This document shows, in pieces, positions 55,619 through 64,000 of a DNA stretch of 64,000 nucleotides. Each line of letters begins with the position of its first letter. Within the stretch, counting starts at the first letter, position 1. Location of the stretch: the NCBI RefSeq assembly GCF_009377195.2, contig NZ_VJXX01000003.1, positions 240,595-304,594 of the forward strand. The letters run 5' to 3'. Made by a program: the position numbers and the translations under genes. Under the pieces are notes generated by a model. It ran no database searches. It worked only from the letters and a program-made list of their open reading frames with translations, and was not told the DNA's origin. This DNA comes from Arthrobacter bussei (lineage in GTDB: Bacteria; Actinomycetota; Actinomycetes; Actinomycetales; Micrococcaceae).

Positions 55619-55636
55619 AGCTTTGCAGGCAAAGCT
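55619..55636 (+). promoter_or_regulatory. 5'-end hairpin of the promoter E transcript
   Basis: AGCTTTG (55619-55625) pairs with CAAAGCT (55630-55636) a few nt after the predicted TSS. A T5 run follows about 7 nt later, so it may stabilise the RNA or act as a weak attenuator. Confidence 0.4.
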
Positions 55637-55819
55637 GGGGAAATTTTTGAAGAATCGGGTCTCACTCATGGGTCGTCCATCCTGCGGCACCAGCCGTTCC
55701 ACTCAGGTAGGCACTCTCCACCACTTCCTCCCAGGATCGGGGGGCGGCCGTCGATCGGCCGTGTCCCGCCGGTTCACCTGTCGGGCCGCCGCTTCAGCGG
55801 CCGCCTCGCACCCTCGAAC

Positions 55820-55879
55820 GGAGCCGGCGATGTCAGGACCTTCTGAGACCAAGGTCCGTCCCCAGTCGTCGTCGGCTCC
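55820..55879 (+). ncRNA. GAGACC-loop hairpin in the leader of the second polymer operon
   Basis: The outer 13-bp stem (55820-55832 with 55867-55879) has two G-U wobbles. An inner perfect 7-bp stem (55836-55842 with 55851-55857) closes loop CTGAGACC, with GTCCCCAGT on the 3' side, identical to the 43403 copy except for the last base. The 5' strand of the outer stem contains GGAG and ends with the ATG of a 35-codon frame. That frame ends in an ATGA overlap with the phosphotransferase gene, so folding would hide the site that starts the coupled reading frame. Confidence 0.55.
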
Positions 55880-55937
55880 CCGGTTCCATCCACTGAGCAG
55901 TCAGGTCGATGCCGTCGACCCAGAGGCATCGCGATGA
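55830..55937 (+). CDS. Possible 35-codon leader ORF coupled to the phosphotransferase gene
   Basis: ATG 55830 is preceded by GGAG at 55820-55823, and the frame ends at TGA 55935-55937, overlapping the next ATG (55934) by 4 bp like other junctions in this operon. The peptide (starting MSGPSETKVRPQ) has no recognisable domain. The frame coincides with the conserved RNA hairpin, so it may be a translated leader or simply chance. Confidence 0.3.
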   Translation: MSGPSETKVRPQSSSAPRFHPLSSQVDAVDPEASR

Positions 55938-57424
55938 CACAGATGCACAGCGCAGTCGGCAGCTTCACGGCGGTTCCCGGCCTGTCCACCGTCCAGGAAC
56001 CGCTGCCGATGTCGGGAGCCGCCTGGCGCCGCCGCTACCAGATCTCCCTGCTCGCGACCGACTCCGTCCTGATCCTCGGCATCCTCCTGCTCACCGTCAA
56101 CGTCCTGACGCTCGATGCGAGCGGCGCCCGCATGGCCGATGTCCTCGGGCTCGGCGGCGCGATCGCTGCCGGCTGGATGACCATGATGGCGCTGTTCCGC
56201 ACGCGGGATTCCCGCCTCGTGGGCACGGGTGCGGGGGAGTACAAGAAGGTCATCCGCGCCAGCCTGGCCACGTTCGCGGCGACGGCTGTCGTCGTCGTGC
56301 TGCTGGACCTCGAGCACTACCGCAGCCTCCTCGTGCTGGCGCTCCCGTCCGGCACTGTCCTGCTCCTGTCCAGCCGTTGGCTGTGGCGCCAGTGGCTGCT
56401 CCACCAGAGCCGCCTCGGTCACCACCTCTCGAAGGTGGTCGTCGTGGGCCGGCCCAAGGACGTCCGCTACGTCGCGGCGCAGCTGGCCAAGAAGTCCGGT
56501 GCGGCCTACGCCGTCGTCGGAGCCGTCTACGAGGGCAAGTCGAACCCGGCGGCCCTCCACACGGGAAACCGTCTCGTCCCCGTGGTCAGCGGTCTCCGCA
56601 AGGTGGAGGACTTCGTGGCCCACACCGGCGCTGACGCCGTGATCGTGGCCGGGCACCTCCGGAAGGGCAGCTCCTACATCCGTGAGCTCGGTTGGAGGCT
56701 CGAGGCCTCCTCGACCGAACTGGTCCTGGCTTCGGCGCTCACCAACGTCGCCGGTCCCCGTATCACCATGCGCCCCGTCGAGGGGCTCCCGCTCATGCAC
56801 GTGGAACTGCCGCAGTTCGCCGGCGGCCGCCACCTGATGAAGCGGGCGCTCGACATCGCGGTGTCAGCGACAGCCCTCGTCATCCTCGCACCCCTCTTCC
56901 TGGCGCTCAGCATCGCGATCCGCCGTGACAGCCCGGGCGGGGCGTTCTTCCAGCAGGAGAGAGCGGGCAAGGACTCCGCGGTCTTCACGATGTACAAGTT
57001 CCGCTCGATGGTGACCACAGCCGAGGACGAACTCGAACTCCTCAAGGACCAGAACCAGGGCAGCGGTGTCCTGTTCAAACTGCGGGACGATCCGAGGGTC
57101 ACGAGGATCGGGGCCATCATCCGGAAGTACTCGCTCGACGAGCTGCCCCAGTTCTGGAACGTGCTGCGGGGTGACATGTCGCTCGTCGGTCCACGGCCGC
57201 CCCTGTTCAGCGAGGTGTCCGGCTACGAGGAGCACACCCGCCGTCGCCTCCTGATCAAGCCCGGGCTGACCGGGCTGTGGCAGGTCAGCGGCCGCTCGGA
57301 CCTCGACTGGGACGAGAGCGTTCGCCTCGACCTCTATTACGTGGAGAACTGGTCGGTCGCCGGAGACCTGATCATCATGTGGCGCACCTTCAAGGTGATG
57401 CTCAAGCCCGTCGGCGCCTACTGA
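55934..57424 (+). CDS. Exopolysaccharide polyprenyl glycosylphosphotransferase (priming enzyme)
   Basis: A 496-residue membrane protein that probably transfers a sugar-1-phosphate to polyprenyl phosphate, starting repeat-unit assembly. Four N-terminal helices and a CoA-binding-like Rossmann domain (VVVVGRPKDVRYVAAQL) precede a fifth helix. The catalytic bacterial sugar transferase domain has KRALDIAVSATALVIL, YKFRSMV, LPQFWNVLRGDMSLVGPRPPL and KPGLTGLWQVSGRSDL. GAGG lies 7 nt before the ATG. It is the first clear gene of the operon behind promoter E. The sugar substrate (glucose, galactose or other) is not readable. Confidence 0.92.
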   Translation: MTQMHSAVGSFTAVPGLSTVQEPLPMSGAAWRRRYQISLLATDSVLILGILLLTVNVLTLDASGARMADVLGLGGAIAAGWMTMMALFRTRDSRLVGTGAGEYKKVIRASLATFAATAVVVVLLDLEHYRSLLVLALPSGTVLLLSSRWLWRQWLLHQSRLGHHLSKVVVVGRPKDVRYVAAQLAKKSGAAYAVVGAVYEGKSNPAALHTGNRLVPVVSGLRKVEDFVAHTGADAVIVAGHLRKGSSYIRELGWRLEASSTELVLASALTNVAGPRITMRPVEGLPLMHVELPQFAGGRHLMKRALDIAVSATALVILAPLFLALSIAIRRDSPGGAFFQQERAGKDSAVFTMYKFRSMVTTAEDELELLKDQNQGSGVLFKLRDDPRVTRIGAIIRKYSLDELPQFWNVLRGDMSLVGPRPPLFSEVSGYEEHTRRRLLIKPGLTGLWQVSGRSDLDWDESVRLDLYYVENWSVAGDLIIMWRTFKVMLKPVGAY

Positions 57425-57504
57425 TGGACGTTCACCCGACCCCGTCCGGCCTCACCACGCCGACGGGCGCCACCCTGGCCCCCGTCCGCACCAAAGGAAC
57501 CTCC

Positions 57505-57951
57505 ATGGGAATACGCATCGGTTACGCAGCCGGCGCCTTCGACCTCTTTCACGTCGGCCACCTCAATCTGCTGCGCCATGCGAAGAGTGAGTGCGACTTC
57601 CTCATCGCCGGTGTCGTCTCCGACGAGCTCCTCGAGAAGAACAAGGGCAAGCGCCCGGTGATCCCGCTCATCGAGCGCCTGGAGATCGTCCAGAGCGTCC
57701 AGTTCGTCGATCGCGCCGTCGCCGAGACCGAGCCGACCAAGTACGACATGTGGAAGCAGCTCGGCTTCAACGTCTTCTTCAAGGGGGACGACTGGAAAGG
57801 CACTCCGAAGGGTCTCGCCCTCGAGGAGACTTTCGGCCGGGTCGGCGTGGAGGTCGTCTACTTCCCCTACACCGTCCACACCTCCAGCACCTTCCTGCGG
57901 CGGACGCTGGAGCTCCTCAACGCTCCGGCCGTCCACGAAGCCGCTCTCTGA
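57505..57951 (+). CDS. TagD-like cytidylyltransferase family protein
   Basis: A 148-residue nucleotidyltransferase with YAAGAFDLFHVGHLNLLRHAK (HxGH motif), KRPVIPLIERLEIVQSV and FKGDDWKGTPKG, matching glycerol-3-phosphate cytidylyltransferase and related adenylyltransferases. The usual RTSGIST motif is altered to HTSSTFLRR. ATG 57505 has AAAGGA 6 nt upstream and is preferred; the frame is open to ATG 57424, which overlaps the previous stop by 1 bp. With a CDP-alcohol phosphotransferase two genes later, it may make a CDP-activated polyol for a phosphate-containing polymer. Confidence 0.82.
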   Translation: MGIRIGYAAGAFDLFHVGHLNLLRHAKSECDFLIAGVVSDELLEKNKGKRPVIPLIERLEIVQSVQFVDRAVAETEPTKYDMWKQLGFNVFFKGDDWKGTPKGLALEETFGRVGVEVVYFPYTVHTSSTFLRRTLELLNAPAVHEAAL

Positions 57952-58014
57952 CACTTCACACCGTAGTACCGGCTCCGACGCGGAGTCGCCACCGACCTGA
58001 CTGGGAGTCAAACC

Positions 58015-59214
58015 ATGTACCTGCTGTCCTCTCGATCGAAACCGTTGCGTATAGCCCTGGTCGGGACGCGCGGCGTCCCCGCCCGCTACGGCGGATTCGA
58101 GACCTGCGTCGAGGAAGTCGGCCAGCGCCTCGCCGCCCGCGGTCACGAGGTGGTCGTCTACTGCCGCACGACGGCGGAGACCAACCACTCCGAGACGGAA
58201 TACAAGGGCATGACCCTCGTCTACCTGCCCGCCCTGAAGAAGCGTTCGCTCGAGACCCTGAGCCATACGGGCCTGTCCGCCGGACACCTCTTCTTCAAGC
58301 GGGCCGACGTCGCCGTCGTCTTCAACTCGGCGAACTCACCCTGGCTGCCCGTCCTACGCGCAGCCGGTATCCCGGTGGCAACGCACGTCGACGGGCTCGA
58401 GTGGAAGCGTGCGAAGTGGGGCACGCTCGGCAAGCGCTACTACCGGGCGGCCGAGTCGCTCGCCGTCCGGTGGTCGGACGCCCTCATCGCCGATGCTGCC
58501 GGGATCCAGGACTACTACCACCAGGAGTTCGGCGTCGAGAGCACCTACCTCGCCTACGGAGCACCCATCCTCGAGTCCGGTGCCTCTGATCGACTGGCCG
58601 AACTCGACCTGGTCGTCGGGGGCTATCACCTGGTGGTGGCCCGGTTCGAACCGGAGAACCACGTCCATGTGATCGTCGACGGGTACGTCAGGAGCAACGC
58701 CGAGCTGCCACTGGTCGTCGTCGGGTCCGCCCCGTACTCCGACGAATACACGCGCCTCGTCGAATCCCTGGGCGACGAGCGGGTGCGGTTCATCGGCGGG
58801 GTGTGGGACCAGGAACTCCTCGACCAGCTGTACGCCAATGCCCGGATCTACTGGCACGGGCACTCGGTGGGCGGCACCAATCCGTCGCTCCTGCGCGCGA
58901 TGGGCGCGGGGGTGGCCACCAACGCGTTCGACGTCAACTTCAACCGCGAGGTGCTGGGCGTCAACGGCGAGTACTTCGCCGATGCCGCCGCCATCCCGGC
59001 ACTCGTCCACGCAGCCGAGGAGAACGAATCGGAGGCGCTGCTGCGGGGCAAGAAGTCACAGTCCGATGCCCTCGCCTACGACTGGGACCGGGTGGCCGAG
59101 GGCTACGAACAGCTCTGCCTGTCGCTCGTCGGACGTCGAGGCGCCCGCGGTCGCCGTTCCGGTGCCTTCCCGCTCGACGCCGCTGTCACCGAGCACGAGC
59201 CGGTGCGAGCATGA
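58015..59214 (+). CDS. DUF1972 / family 4-like glycosyltransferase
   Basis: A 399-residue cytoplasmic GT-B-type enzyme. The N-terminal DUF1972 motif is IALVGTRGVPARYGGFETCVEEV. Further on are THVDGLEWKRAKW and the C-terminal GT4-like segment FIGGVWDQELLDQLYANARIYWHGHSVGGTNPSLLRAM. Proteins of this type add rhamnose or other sugars to lipid-linked repeat units. AACC precedes the ATG without a strong Shine-Dalgarno. It overlaps the next gene by 4 bp. Donor and acceptor are unknown. Confidence 0.88.
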   Translation: MYLLSSRSKPLRIALVGTRGVPARYGGFETCVEEVGQRLAARGHEVVVYCRTTAETNHSETEYKGMTLVYLPALKKRSLETLSHTGLSAGHLFFKRADVAVVFNSANSPWLPVLRAAGIPVATHVDGLEWKRAKWGTLGKRYYRAAESLAVRWSDALIADAAGIQDYYHQEFGVESTYLAYGAPILESGASDRLAELDLVVGGYHLVVARFEPENHVHVIVDGYVRSNAELPLVVVGSAPYSDEYTRLVESLGDERVRFIGGVWDQELLDQLYANARIYWHGHSVGGTNPSLLRAMGAGVATNAFDVNFNREVLGVNGEYFADAAAIPALVHAAEENESEALLRGKKSQSDALAYDWDRVAEGYEQLCLSLVGRRGARGRRSGAFPLDAAVTEHEPVRA

Positions 59215-60008
59215 CGGCCACCGTCCCCGTCCGGGATTCTGCGGATGAGAGCTACTGGGGGACGGTCGCACGCCTGGCGTCGGCGCAGAAGGGTACGTCG
59301 CGGACGGCTCCGGCCTACTCGCGCTTCGTCAACCGGAAGCTCGGCAGGCTCCTCGCCGCCTGGGCCTACCGGGCCGGCCTCACCCCCAACGCGGTCACCG
59401 GGATCAGCGCGGCCTTCACCGCCGCAGCGATCCTCCTGCTGCTGGTCCTTCCACCGTCGCTGCCACTCGGCCTGGCCGTCGCCGGGGCGCTCGTCCTCGG
59501 CTACGCCTTCGACTCCGCGGACGGGCAGGTGGCCCGTCTCCGGGGTGGCGGAACACCGGCAGGGGAGTGGCTCGACCACATCGTCGACGCGATCAAGACC
59601 ACCGCACTGCCGATCGCGGTGTTCGTGTGCCTCCAGCGCACCGACCTTCCTCGGGCCTGGCTCGCAGTACCACTCGTCTACGCCGTCGTGGCGAGCGCGA
59701 CGTTCTTCGGGATGATCCTCACGGAACAACTGCGCAAGCAGAACGGACATGCGGGGATCACCGCAGCGTCCGGCGGCATCAAAGACCTCATCACCGGCCT
59801 CCTCGTCCTTCCCATGGATTATGGCGTCCTCTGCATCTCGTTCGTCCTGCTCAGCGCGCCGGGGCTGTTCCTCGCCCTGTTCTCACTTCTCACAGTGGGC
59901 AGTTTCCTCTTCCTCTGTCTTGCCCTGCGCAAATGGTTCCGCGAGATCAGCGGATTCATGGGTGCGGGTCCCGTCATTACTCCCTCCGTCATCAGAGAGC
60001 AATCATGA
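59211..60008 (+). CDS. CDP-alcohol phosphatidyltransferase family protein
   Basis: A 265-residue integral membrane enzyme with the complete signature D-SA-DG-QV-AR, eight residues, G, three residues, D, three residues, D (starting at DSADGQVAR, about residue 103). These acidic residues bind metal and the CDP substrate. Five or six helices follow. Members attach an alcohol phosphate from CDP-alcohols to lipids or polyols. Next to a TagD-like gene, a role in making a phosphodiester-linked surface polymer or its lipid carrier is likely. The start is the ATGA overlap at 59211. Confidence 0.9.
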   Translation: MTATVPVRDSADESYWGTVARLASAQKGTSRTAPAYSRFVNRKLGRLLAAWAYRAGLTPNAVTGISAAFTAAAILLLLVLPPSLPLGLAVAGALVLGYAFDSADGQVARLRGGGTPAGEWLDHIVDAIKTTALPIAVFVCLQRTDLPRAWLAVPLVYAVVASATFFGMILTEQLRKQNGHAGITAASGGIKDLITGLLVLPMDYGVLCISFVLLSAPGLFLALFSLLTVGSFLFLCLALRKWFREISGFMGAGPVITPSVIREQS

Positions 60009-60784
60009 ACACCGAACCCAGCAAGCCCTCCACCAGGAGGACCAGGGGAGTGGCCCTAGGGGCCATCGCCGCCGGCGTGGCCCTCACCGGGTCACTGGCA
60101 CTCACAGGCGTGACACCGTCGTCCGCCTACGAGGCCGTCTTCGCATCGCAGAACCAGCCTGGCAAGGTCGTTGCGGCAGAGACGCCGTCACCTGCACAGG
60201 CACCGAGCCCGGCTGCTTCCAAGGATCCGGCTGGTCCAGCTGCCGCGGGCGCAGCGGCGACTTCGTCCGGTGTTGCCAAGACGAAGGCCCCCGCGATGAA
60301 CGAGGGCGTGGGAGTCGTCCCGCCGAAGCCGAAGGCGGATGACGCCGAGCTGGGGAGAACCCCCCAGAAGAAGAACAAGCCGGTCAGGATGACGGACAAG
60401 GTCCAGGTGCTCGACGGACTGACCGTCTCGGTGGCCGGTCTTGCAGCTGTTCAGGGCATAGCGGACGAACCGGGCGAGGTGGCCGGCGACGCCGTCAAGG
60501 TGTCCGTCACCCTCACCAACACGAGCGCGGATGCAGCAGATACCTCCGGCGTCCTCGTGGACATGGAAGCCGGACCGGATGCCGTGCCGGGCCTCGCCCT
60601 CAGGGGTTCGGGAGCCACCACGCTTCCCGCCTCGATCGAACCGGGAGCCTCCGCAACAGCGGACTACGTGTTCGTCGTCGGATCGAACAAGCGGGCCCGC
60701 GTGTCCGTGCTCGTCAACTACAGCGTCTCCGCGCCCGTCGCCGTCTTCGAAGGCACCGCGCCTCCAGCCAAGGGAAAGAAATGA
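60005..60784 (+). CDS. Secreted or membrane-anchored protein of unknown function
   Basis: A 259-residue protein with a signal or anchor segment (about 12-42, TRRTRGVALGAIAAGVALTGS...), an Ala/Pro-rich linker to about residue 120 and a C-terminal beta domain rich in Val/Thr resembling DUF4352- or CARDB-like folds. I do not recognise a family. It overlaps both neighbours by 4 bp (ATGA at each end), so it is an integral part of the operon and probably an envelope component of the polymer or surface machinery. Confidence 0.75.
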   Translation: MNTEPSKPSTRRTRGVALGAIAAGVALTGSLALTGVTPSSAYEAVFASQNQPGKVVAAETPSPAQAPSPAASKDPAGPAAAGAAATSSGVAKTKAPAMNEGVGVVPPKPKADDAELGRTPQKKNKPVRMTDKVQVLDGLTVSVAGLAAVQGIADEPGEVAGDAVKVSVTLTNTSADAADTSGVLVDMEAGPDAVPGLALRGSGATTLPASIEPGASATADYVFVVGSNKRARVSVLVNYSVSAPVAVFEGTAPPAKGKK

Positions 60785-63700
60785 CACTCTTCGACCGCTC
60801 CAGGGTCGCCTCATCGGCCGTCGTGCCCGCGCGCCGCTCGGTCCGCCTGATGTCCGGCATCGTCGCCGCACTGATGGGCGTGTCGTTCGTCGGTCTGTCG
60901 GCGCTCCCGGCGGCGGCTGACAGCCGGCCGGCAGACCCGGCCAGTCCGAGCTCACCGGTCACGGCGTCGCCCGACGTCCTGCCCACCGTCCAGGTGGACG
61001 GCGTCGTCTGGCAACAGACCGTCATCGGGAACACCGTGTACGCGGTCGGACAGTTCACGACGGCCCGGCCGGCGGGCGCTGCAGCCGGCGTCAACACGAC
61101 TCCACGAGCGAATATCCTCGCCTTCGACATCCGGACCGGAGCGTTGATCACGAGCTTCAACGCTTCGCTGAATGCGCAGGCTCGAAGCGTCACCGCTTCA
61201 CCCGACGGCAAGCGGATCTACGTCGGTGGCGCCTTCACCCAGGTCAACGGCACGGACCGTCGCTACGTCGCGGCGCTCGATGCGAGTACCGGTGCCTTGA
61301 TCACGAGCTTCGCACCACTGGTCGCCTCCAGGGTCAATGCCATCGTGGCCACGCCGGACGCGGTCTACCTCGGCGGATGGTTCACCGGCGTCGGCTCAGC
61401 ACGGCGGGATAAGGTTGCCGCTGTTTCGCCGACCAACGCCGCGCTGCTTCCCTGGAACCCGACGGTCACCGGTGGCGACGTGACGTCGATGGTCGTCTCA
61501 CCCGATCGCACGAAGGTCGTCGTCGGCGGAAACTTCACGACGGTCAACGGGGCCACCAATGCAGGGTGGGCCTCGATCAACGCCTCAACGTCCGCCGTCG
61601 AGCCGTGGGCCGTCAACAGCTTCATCAACAACTCCGGTACGGGTGCTGCTATCACCGGACTGACCTCCGATGCCAACTACGTCTACGCGTCCGGCTACGA
61701 CTTCAACGGAGTCGGCACGGCTTTCGAGGGTGTTGTGGCAGCACGCTGGTCCGACGGCGCCGTGAACTGGCTCGAGGACTGCCATGGCGACACCTACTCG
61801 GTATGGAGCACCCAGGACGTGGTCTACTCGGCCGGCCACGCCCACTACTGCGGCAATGTGCAGGGCTTCCCCGAGACGAACCCCCGGAGCTACAACCACG
61901 CGCTCGCCTTCGGGAAGACGCCGGTGGCCACCATCACCCGCGACACCCAGGGGTACCGCAACTTCGAAGGCAACCAGCACTCCGCCCTGCTCAACTGGTG
62001 GCCCACTTTCAGCATCGGGTCCTTCACAGGCCAGTACCAGGCGACCTGGTCCGTCACGGGAAACTCCGAGTACGTCGTCATGGGCGGCGAGTTCCCGACG
62101 GTCAGCGGTGTCCGCCAGCAGGGCCTCGTGCGCTTCGGCATCGGAACCAAGTCGACCAACAACAAGGCGCCGGAGAAGGCAGGAAAGGCGGCCAACCCGG
62201 CAGTCATCTCCGTCAAGGACGGGGAGGCCCGCATCAGCTGGGCCTCGAACTGGGACCGTGACAACAAGAAACTGACCTACCGCGTCTACCGCGATGGCAA
62301 CCTGACAGCGCCCATCCACGAGACGACGGGCGAGTCCACCTTCTGGCAGATGCCCACGCTGAGCTACATCGACAAGGGCCTGGCTCCGGGGTCGAAGCAC
62401 ACCTACCGGATCTTCGCTCTCGATGCGTACGGGAACGAGGCACGATCGGACAGCGTCGAAGTGACGATCGCCGCCGCGGGGTCGGTCAGTCCGTACGCGA
62501 CCTCGGTGCTCGACGACGGAGCCTCGTCCTACTGGCGCCTTGGAGAGACGAGCGGAACGAACGTCGTCGACTGGGCCGGCTTCAACGACCTGACGGCCGC
62601 CGCCGGTGTGACCCGCGGCGAGACAGGGGCCATTGCCCTGGATGCAGACAAGGCCAGCACGTTCAACGGCACGGAGACCGGCGCAGCAGCGGGACGCACA
62701 CCGCAGGAGGCACCGAACACCTACACGTCGGAGGCCTGGGTCAAGACGACCACGACGTCCGGTGGCAAGATCCTCGGCTACGGCGGATCGCTGACCGGGA
62801 ACTCGGGCTCCTACGACCGTCAGACGTACATGGACAATGAGGGACGCATCTGGTTCGGCGTCTATCCGAACACCGTTCGCACCCTCAACTCGTCGAAGAG
62901 CTACAACGACGGACAGTGGCATCACGTGGTGTCGTCGCTCGGTCCGGCCGGGATGGCGCTGTACATCGACGGTGTGCTCATCGGCAAGCGCTCCGACACG
63001 ACGAACGGTCAGGGCTTCCAGGGCGTCTGGCGCGTCGGAGGTGACAACCTCGGCGGCTGGCCCAATCAGCCTGCCAGCTACTACTTCAACGGCCTGATCG
63101 ATGATGTCGCGATCTATCCGACCGAGCTCACCCGCTCGCAGATCCAGGCGCACTATTCGAACAGTGGTCGCGAGGTCGCCGGACCGAAGAAGCCTGCCGA
63201 CGCCTACGGTGCAGCGGTCTACTCGGCTGAACCGGAGTTCTACTGGCGACTGAACGAGGCCGACGGCTCCACCGCCGCCGATGCCTCCCAGGCAGGAGTG
63301 CCCGGGACCTACGTCTCCGGTATCACCCTGGGGAAGCCCGGCGCTCTGAAGGACGTCTCCGACCGTGCTGCGGAGTTCGACGGATCGTCCGGTCTGCTGT
63401 CGAGCACCAAGCGCTATGACAACCCCAGCGTGTACAGCCAGGAGCTGTGGTTCAACACCACGACGGCCAATGGCGGCAAGCTGATCGGGTTCGGTGACAA
63501 TCCGAACGGCCTGTCGGGCAACTACGACCGACACGTCTACATGGAGAACGACGGGCGCCTCACGTTCGGTGTGTGGACCGGCCAGACGAATCTCGCGCAG
63601 TCGACGGACGCCTACAACGACGGTACGTGGCACCACATGGTGGCGACACAGTCCGGCGACGGGATGGTCCTGTACGTGGACGGCAAGGCCGTCGGTACGA

Positions 63701-64000
63701 ACCCCCAGACAAGCGCCCAGGGCTACAGCGGGCACTGGAAGATCGGCAGCGACAACACCTGGGGTCCGCAGCCGTTCTTCGCCGGGACGATCGACGAGGT
63801 AGCCGTCTACTCACGGGCCCTCGGGGCCACTGAGGTCGCGGACCACTACCGCCTCGGCGGAGGGACCGCAGCAGTGCCGAACAAGGCTCCTGTGGCTGCT
63901 GCGTCGGTGACGGCGACGGATCTGACGGTTGCTGCTGATGGGTCGGCGTCCTCGGATGCTGATGGGACGGTCGCCTCGTACAGCTGGAACTTCGGGGACG
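60781..64000 (+). CDS. Giant secreted LamG/PKD surface protein (3' end outside the window)
   Basis: The frame is open from ATG 60781 (overlapping the previous stop) to the end of the window, at least 1073 residues. A signal peptide ends near residue 46. About 60-455 are delta-60/beta-propeller-like repeats with recurrent VYVGGAFTQVNG-type blocks, then a fibronectin III-like domain (about 475-560). Two concanavalin-like LamG domains follow (about 570-795 and 805-1022, each with SYWRL or FYWRL and NDGxWHH motifs), and a PKD domain begins near 1026. Such proteins bind carbohydrates or mediate adhesion. It is unusual as the last listed gene of a polymer operon. Confidence 0.88.
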   Translation, partial: MTLFDRSRVASSAVVPARRSVRLMSGIVAALMGVSFVGLSALPAAADSRPADPASPSSPVTASPDVLPTVQVDGVVWQQTVIGNTVYAVGQFTTARPAGAAAGVNTTPRANILAFDIRTGALITSFNASLNAQARSVTASPDGKRIYVGGAFTQVNGTDRRYVAALDASTGALITSFAPLVASRVNAIVATPDAVYLGGWFTGVGSARRDKVAAVSPTNAALLPWNPTVTGGDVTSMVVSPDRTKVVVGGNFTTVNGATNAGWASINASTSAVEPWAVNSFINNSGTGAAITGLTSDANYVYASGYDFNGVGTAFEGVVAARWSDGAVNWLEDCHGDTYSVWSTQDVVYSAGHAHYCGNVQGFPETNPRSYNHALAFGKTPVATITRDTQGYRNFEGNQHSALLNWWPTFSIGSFTGQYQATWSVTGNSEYVVMGGEFPTVSGVRQQGLVRFGIGTKSTNNKAPEKAGKAANPAVISVKDGEARISWASNWDRDNKKLTYRVYRDGNLTAPIHETTGESTFWQMPTLSYIDKGLAPGSKHTYRIFALDAYGNEARSDSVEVTIAAAGSVSPYATSVLDDGASSYWRLGETSGTNVVDWAGFNDLTAAAGVTRGETGAIALDADKASTFNGTETGAAAGRTPQEAPNTYTSEAWVKTTTTSGGKILGYGGSLTGNSGSYDRQTYMDNEGRIWFGVYPNTVRTLNSSKSYNDGQWHHVVSSLGPAGMALYIDGVLIGKRSDTTNGQGFQGVWRVGGDNLGGWPNQPASYYFNGLIDDVAIYPTELTRSQIQAHYSNSGREVAGPKKPADAYGAAVYSAEPEFYWRLNEADGSTAADASQAGVPGTYVSGITLGKPGALKDVSDRAAEFDGSSGLLSSTKRYDNPSVYSQELWFNTTTANGGKLIGFGDNPNGLSGNYDRHVYMENDGRLTFGVWTGQTNLAQSTDAYNDGTWHHMVATQSGDGMVLYVDGKAVGTNPQTSAQGYSGHWKIGSDNTWGPQPFFAGTIDEVAVYSRALGATEVADHYRLGGGTAAVPNKAPVAAASVTATDLTVAADGSASSDADGTVASYSWNFGD

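Noticed and set aside
55581..55937. 118-codon frame through the leader of the second polymer operon
   Set aside because: It begins before the predicted transcription start, has no domain and runs through structured leader RNA. Only the last 35 codons have a plausible ribosome site, and these are listed with low confidence.

Overview
The window is high-G+C DNA with strong G/C third-position bias, GTG and TTG starts, and several leaderless genes whose TANNNT -10 box lies 6-7 nt before the start codon. The housekeeping order (ahcY; PMT next to rsmI; tatD-rsmA-ispE-ABC-F; tRNA-Gln-glmU-prs; rplY-pth) points to an actinobacterium, most like Arthrobacter and other Micrococcaceae. The organism assignment is inferred from gene content only.

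Layout. 0-18.6 kb: Trm112-like protein, S-adenosylhomocysteine hydrolase, an L,D-transpeptidase, RDD, SpoIIM-like and DUF1461 membrane proteins, an acyl-CoA ligase, a protein O-mannosyltransferase, rsmI, succinate-semialdehyde dehydrogenase, and a moxR-DUF58-transglutaminase operon. 18.8-24.2 kb: tatD, rsmA, ispE and an ABC-F ATPase. rpfB, which often lies between tatD and rsmA in actinobacteria, is absent, and the gap holds a regulatory or RNA-like segment. 24.7-34.6 kb: a probable uronic-acid polysaccharide locus (processive GT2 synthase, two beta-helix proteins, a UDP-sugar dehydrogenase, a secreted beta-helix paralogue and two membrane acyltransferases). 34.8-37.4 kb: tRNA-Gln, glmU, prs. 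37.7-48.5 kb: two tandem very large LuxR-type ATPase regulators (LAL), a candidate small RNA, a LAXTG-anchored surface protein, a DUF4012 protein, a UDP-sugar dehydrogenase interrupted by an in-frame TAG, and a VanZ-like protein. 48.7-50 kb: rplY and pth. 50.2-55.5 kb: a second LAL pair. 55.9-64 kb: a second polymer operon (priming phosphotransferase, TagD-like nucleotidyltransferase, DUF1972 glycosyltransferase, CDP-alcohol phosphotransferase, a secreted protein, and a giant LamG/PKD surface protein that runs off the end).

The most unusual signal is regulatory. Six intergenic regions share one promoter layout: AGTAG-like boxes in 10-11 bp helical register, an ACTCGTG-like element where the -35 box should be, 20-21 bp, then TAGNNT. 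They precede the GT2 operon, an acyltransferase, the first LAL pair, the second polymer operon and two apparently non-coding segments. Three of these regions also carry, downstream, a two-tier RNA hairpin with a CYUGAGACC-type apical loop whose stems are kept by compensating and wobble changes. My working model, which is inference, is a surface-polysaccharide regulon driven by MalT-like LAL activators, with an added RNA-level control layer.
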